Shown in pieces: positions 61,403 through 64,000 of a DNA stretch of 64,000 nucleotides. How positions within the stretch are numbered: position 1 is the first letter of the stretch; each line of letters begins with the position of its first letter. Below the pieces are notes generated by a model. The model ran no database searches and was not told where the DNA came from. It worked only from the letters and a program-made list of their open reading frames with translations. This DNA comes from Austropuccinia psidii (taxonomy: Eukaryota; Basidiomycota; Pucciniomycetes; Pucciniales; Sphaerophragmiaceae): the NCBI GenBank assembly GCA_023105745.1, contig JALGQZ010000001.1, forward strand, positions 58,981,437 through 59,045,436. Reading direction: 5' to 3'. The position numbers and the translations under genes are program-made.

Positions 61403-62538
61403 TTATTTTAATTCAAGTCCTGCTTTATCACTTTTTTCCAATTGTTCTTGGAAAAGAGCTGCATTGTGCCCAGTTGAGTTTTCCAAGTTTTGAACTTGTA
61501 TTCTTAATTCTATTAACTGTCTAGTTATAAAAGAAATGGAATTTTCATCTGGTTGATTGAGTAAGGTAAGTTTAGACTCAATTCTTGCACCAATTTGCGT
61601 CAGAGACAGAATGTTGTATTTATTAATATTTTTAAGGCCAATGATGGTATTTTGTGACTCCTTTACTTGTAGTATCTCATCACCCAACTTTTGTTGGATA
61701 TACTCAAATGTTTTAAGCTTTGTTATAATTTATGTATTACAAGTTTCAAAAGATCTACTTCTTTGGAAAAGATTGGCTCAATCTTTCCTCTTACTTGTTT
61801 TTGAATTCCATCAGAGTTCTTGCCATATTGAACACATTGTCCATGGCCGTCTTCCCTTTCTTGGGAATCCTGTGATTCTGCGGGTAAGGCTTGTTCCATT
61901 TGGGCTTTGCCTTTCCCTTTGCCTTTTGCTTGCCCTTCTGGTTGGTCTTTGGGGCTTTCTTGGGCTTGTTGGGAACTTGTTGAGGCATATTGTTGCTTGT
62001 GGAGGCTTGGGGAGCTTCCACTGGGCTGTTTTCTTTGCCTTGGGCCAACTTCTTCTTCTGGTCATCTAATAACATGCTTTGGTTTTTCAACCAAGCTTTT
62101 ATATGTTGGAATTGTCATTTTCAAGACATGGGTGTCCAACCCTTCAGAAGTTCCTCTGTCCTTTCTGGCCCCATGAATTTCTTCACTTGAAGATATGAGT
62201 TCATGGTGCCCATTCAAAGACTTGAGAGAAGTTCCCACTCTTGCTGTTTCGCTGCCATAAACCAGTTCTTGTACTGAGACTGGTATATCTCTATTGTTGC
62301 CTGTTGAAAGTGATTCAGGTCTAACAGCAGCAATAGCAGTTATGTCAGCTTCTGGACTCTCAATAAGAGTTTCAAAGGTTATGGCTAACCTTTGGGGAAT
62401 GGTGGAACCTCTGGCATCATCCATTTGTGCCTCTCCTCTGGGCTGACATTCTTGTCTTTTAGATTTATGACTTGAATGTCCTGGTCCAGATCCATTGGAT
62501 TGGATGGAGTAGTTACTTCCACTTCTAGTAGGAGACAT
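61403..62538 (-). pseudogene. Gag N-terminal region of the second element
   Basis: The start at 62538 (MSPTRSGSNYSIQSNGSG) aligns with that of the first element (MTTRRGSQYSIQSDGAG). The Ser/Glu-rich frame runs to a TGA at 62062, then continues open (SGSSPSLHKQQYASTSSQQ...GQCVQYGKNSDGIQKQ) to about 61730. There the frame changes to the one carrying 61687-61403 (TQIGARIESKLTLLNQPDE, heptad-like). An overlapping frame (61791-62090 and upstream) encodes the conserved RIPKKGKTAMDNVFNMARTL protein. All of it would belong to one gag precursor and its overlapping frame. Confidence 0.8.
61791..62090 (-). pseudogene. Overlapping gag frame of the second element
   Basis: Reads MKNQSMLLDDQKKKLAQ, a Lys/Pro/Gln-rich segment, KPKWNKPYPQNHRIPK and TAMDNVFNMARTLMEFKNK, matching the overlapping 36305-36751 frame of the first element. 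Upstream in the same frame, MNSYLQVKKFMGPERTEELL and GWTPMS follow the same pattern but are cut by two closely spaced stops near 62120. Amino-acid conservation in this phase is stronger than in the phase of the main gag frame. Confidence 0.6.
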
Positions 62539-62586
62539 TTCACGTCAATATAAAGCAATTAAGACTAAGGAATGGATTGAATTCAC

Positions 62587-62703
62587 CTGCTGGACCTTTA
62601 AAGGGTTCTTTGGTAATTAAAACCCTTAGTGCTGGGCTGGTTTGAATTTCAATACTAGACTCTGAGGCTTCAGAGTCTGAAGAACTTTCTCTGATGTATG
62701 ACA
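62587..62703 (-). other. Leader exon-like segment of the second element
   Basis: 117 bases bounded in sense by TTCTCTAG and GTGAAT, at the same place as 37076-37225 in the first element. The peptide (SYIRESSSDSEASESS, SPALRVLITKEPFKGPAG) shares the SP..V.ITK...GP pattern with it. Confidence 0.4.
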
Positions 62704-63239
62704 CTAGAGAAAAAAAAGCTATAAGTTATTTTATCAGAAAATAAAAATAACTTATAAACGCAACTTATTGGATCAAGTTGTTTTAATGTAATTTATGGCA
62801 AATTACATCAAAAATAAAGAAAAATGTCTAAGATTAAAGAAAAAATGTTTTTTGTAAAGATTTTTAATTTTCAATTTTTTATTTGATTTTATATTTTTTT
62901 TAAAGAAATAATAATAATGCAATTTATAAGTTATCAATAAAAACTGTATTATTATTCAATTTATACTAGAATAACTCAAAGAATGAATTTCAAGTCTGTG
63001 ATGTGAAAAAGCCACTAGTTAGAAAAAAGAAATTTATTCCAAGTCACTAAATAGTATGTTTTTTCAAACAATATTCTTAATAAAAAAATAACTTTATTAA
63101 TATTATAAAGATTATTTATAAGGGATAAGTCCCCCCCAAAAAAGCCAATATTGAAGTAAATATAGCAATTTTACGTCAAAAAAACAGTAAAATAAGGTCT
63201 AGAATACGATTTATGTTCCAGAAATTGGTTAGAAAAACA

Positions 63240-63251
63240 GCCAGGCCCCCA
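63240..63251 (-). promoter_or_regulatory. Primer binding site of the second element
   Basis: TGGGGGCCTGGC in sense, two bases after the 5' LTR end, identical to 37720-37731. Confidence 0.7.
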
Positions 63252-63253
63252 AA

Positions 63254-64000
63254 TGTAAGGTTTGTCTATGAAACCCTTGATAATAGTAACAATATCAAGA
63301 GTACTATGACTGTCCTCAGTAGAAAAATATAATATAATAAAATATTATAGCCACAAATTTAAATATAATTATTAAAAATAATTATATAAAAAAATAAGTT
63401 TAATTATTATCATATAAAATAATAATAAAAAAAATATAATAATTATAATAAATTTTAATTATTCTATTATTTTCATAGTCACTGACAATTATAACAATAA
63501 GAAGTGTAAATCTCTTAATGAGACAATTACACATTGAAAATGAAAATATTTAACCACTCATAAATAATATATAAATATTATTTATAAAAGAATTAAAACA
63601 CACACTGTGCAGAAATAATTCTTATAGGAAAAATTCTATATAAAAAAATATAGAATTTTAAAGAAAACTTACTTATAATATAAATTTAATACAACAAGTC
63701 AAAAAACAACAGTTATTATATTAAATGATTATTATGAGTTAAAAACACACCAAAAATCAATATTTTTAAAGATAAAACAACTTTTCATAATAAAAATGAT
63801 GATTAAAGAGTTTTCAAGAGGAATTTATGGATTTTAAGATATATTTTAAAGACAATAATTTTATAAAATGAGATATATTATAGGTGATTACAACAATTAT
63901 CTAGTCTATATGATTTCAATTCTTTAATTTAAGAATTATAAAGAATAAAATACTCAAGAAATACTTTAATAATAAGATTTTATATATAATAAAAGTTTAC
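63254..64000 (-). repeat. 5' LTR of the second element (partial)
   Basis: Starts TGTAAGGTTTGTCTATGAAAC and is colinear with 54527-55270 until the window ends. The remainder, with the promoter, is outside. Confidence 0.9.

Larger units (their letters stand above)
54527..64000 (-). mobile_element. Second Ty3/Gypsy element, decayed, cut by window end
   Basis: Related to the element at 29064-39702 but a different subfamily. It has a 3' LTR (54527-56652), a polypurine tract (56653-56664), pol, gag, a leader exon-like segment, a PBS (63240-63251) and the start of the 5' LTR (63254 onward, about 750 bp inside the window). The pentamer before it is CCCTT (54522-54526); its partner lies outside. The coding region has at least eight premature stops and a frame change, so this copy is older than the first. 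Confidence 0.92.

Noticed and set aside
61557..62069. 170-codon open frame on the plus strand
   Set aside because: Antisense to the gag region of the second element; hydrophobic because it is the complement of Lys/Gln-rich codons. Not a membrane protein gene.

Overview
The window looks like a repeat-dominated stretch of a large, AT-rich rust-fungus (Basidiomycota, Pucciniales) genome. Three things point that way. The only host gene is a fungal-type VPS17 with a short 61-bp intron. The rest is mostly Ty3/Gypsy chromovirus-type LTR retrotransposons and their solo LTRs. The gag/pol wording and the GGCC-rich 'GPFWPNPMRPKG' block match, from memory, high-copy ORFs of Austropuccinia psidii (myrtle rust). 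The species is an inference; no search was run.

Layout. 1-590 is CAAT-type low-complexity DNA. 592-3077 holds two LTR copies of one family (here 'C') in opposite orientation, around a GGCC-rich block. 3078-4170 (minus) is a dead PIF/Harbinger (DDE_Tnp_4) transposase gene. 7536-9423 is a solo LTR with a perfect ATCAG duplication. 11437-14457 is an LTR of family 'D' split by a solo LTR of family 'E' (12647-14058, TSD TGTGC). 14458-22860 is AT-rich with nothing recognisable. 22866-25450 is a second D solo LTR (TSD ATTAT) split by a C solo LTR (23749-24514, TSD CCAAC). Further C and E relics follow to about 28.1 kb.

29064-39702 is a complete 10.6-kb Ty3/Gypsy element on the minus strand: two ~2-kb LTRs, TSD CTCAA, PBS, leader exon-like segment, gag, protease, RT, RNase H, integrase, chromodomain and polypurine tract. 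It carries only a few lesions. 39708-47086 shows no gene. 47092-49017 is another solo LTR (TSD GCACA), which ends about 630 bp before VPS17 (49651-51625, plus), the retromer SNX-BAR subunit. 52441-54350 is a pile of LTR fragments and a broken Tnp2/CACTA-type transposase piece. From 54527 to the window end runs a second, more decayed Ty3/Gypsy element of a related subfamily on the minus strand; its 5' LTR leaves the window.

The autonomous elements supply gag, protease, RT and integrase. The solo LTRs are what remains after LTR-LTR recombination. All share related termini (sense strand TGTGAGCC...CCTTACA, or TGTCAGCC...CCTGACA), so most of the repeats appear to be one radiating lineage. The most unusual signal is in gag: two overlapping reading frames are both conserved between the two diverged elements.
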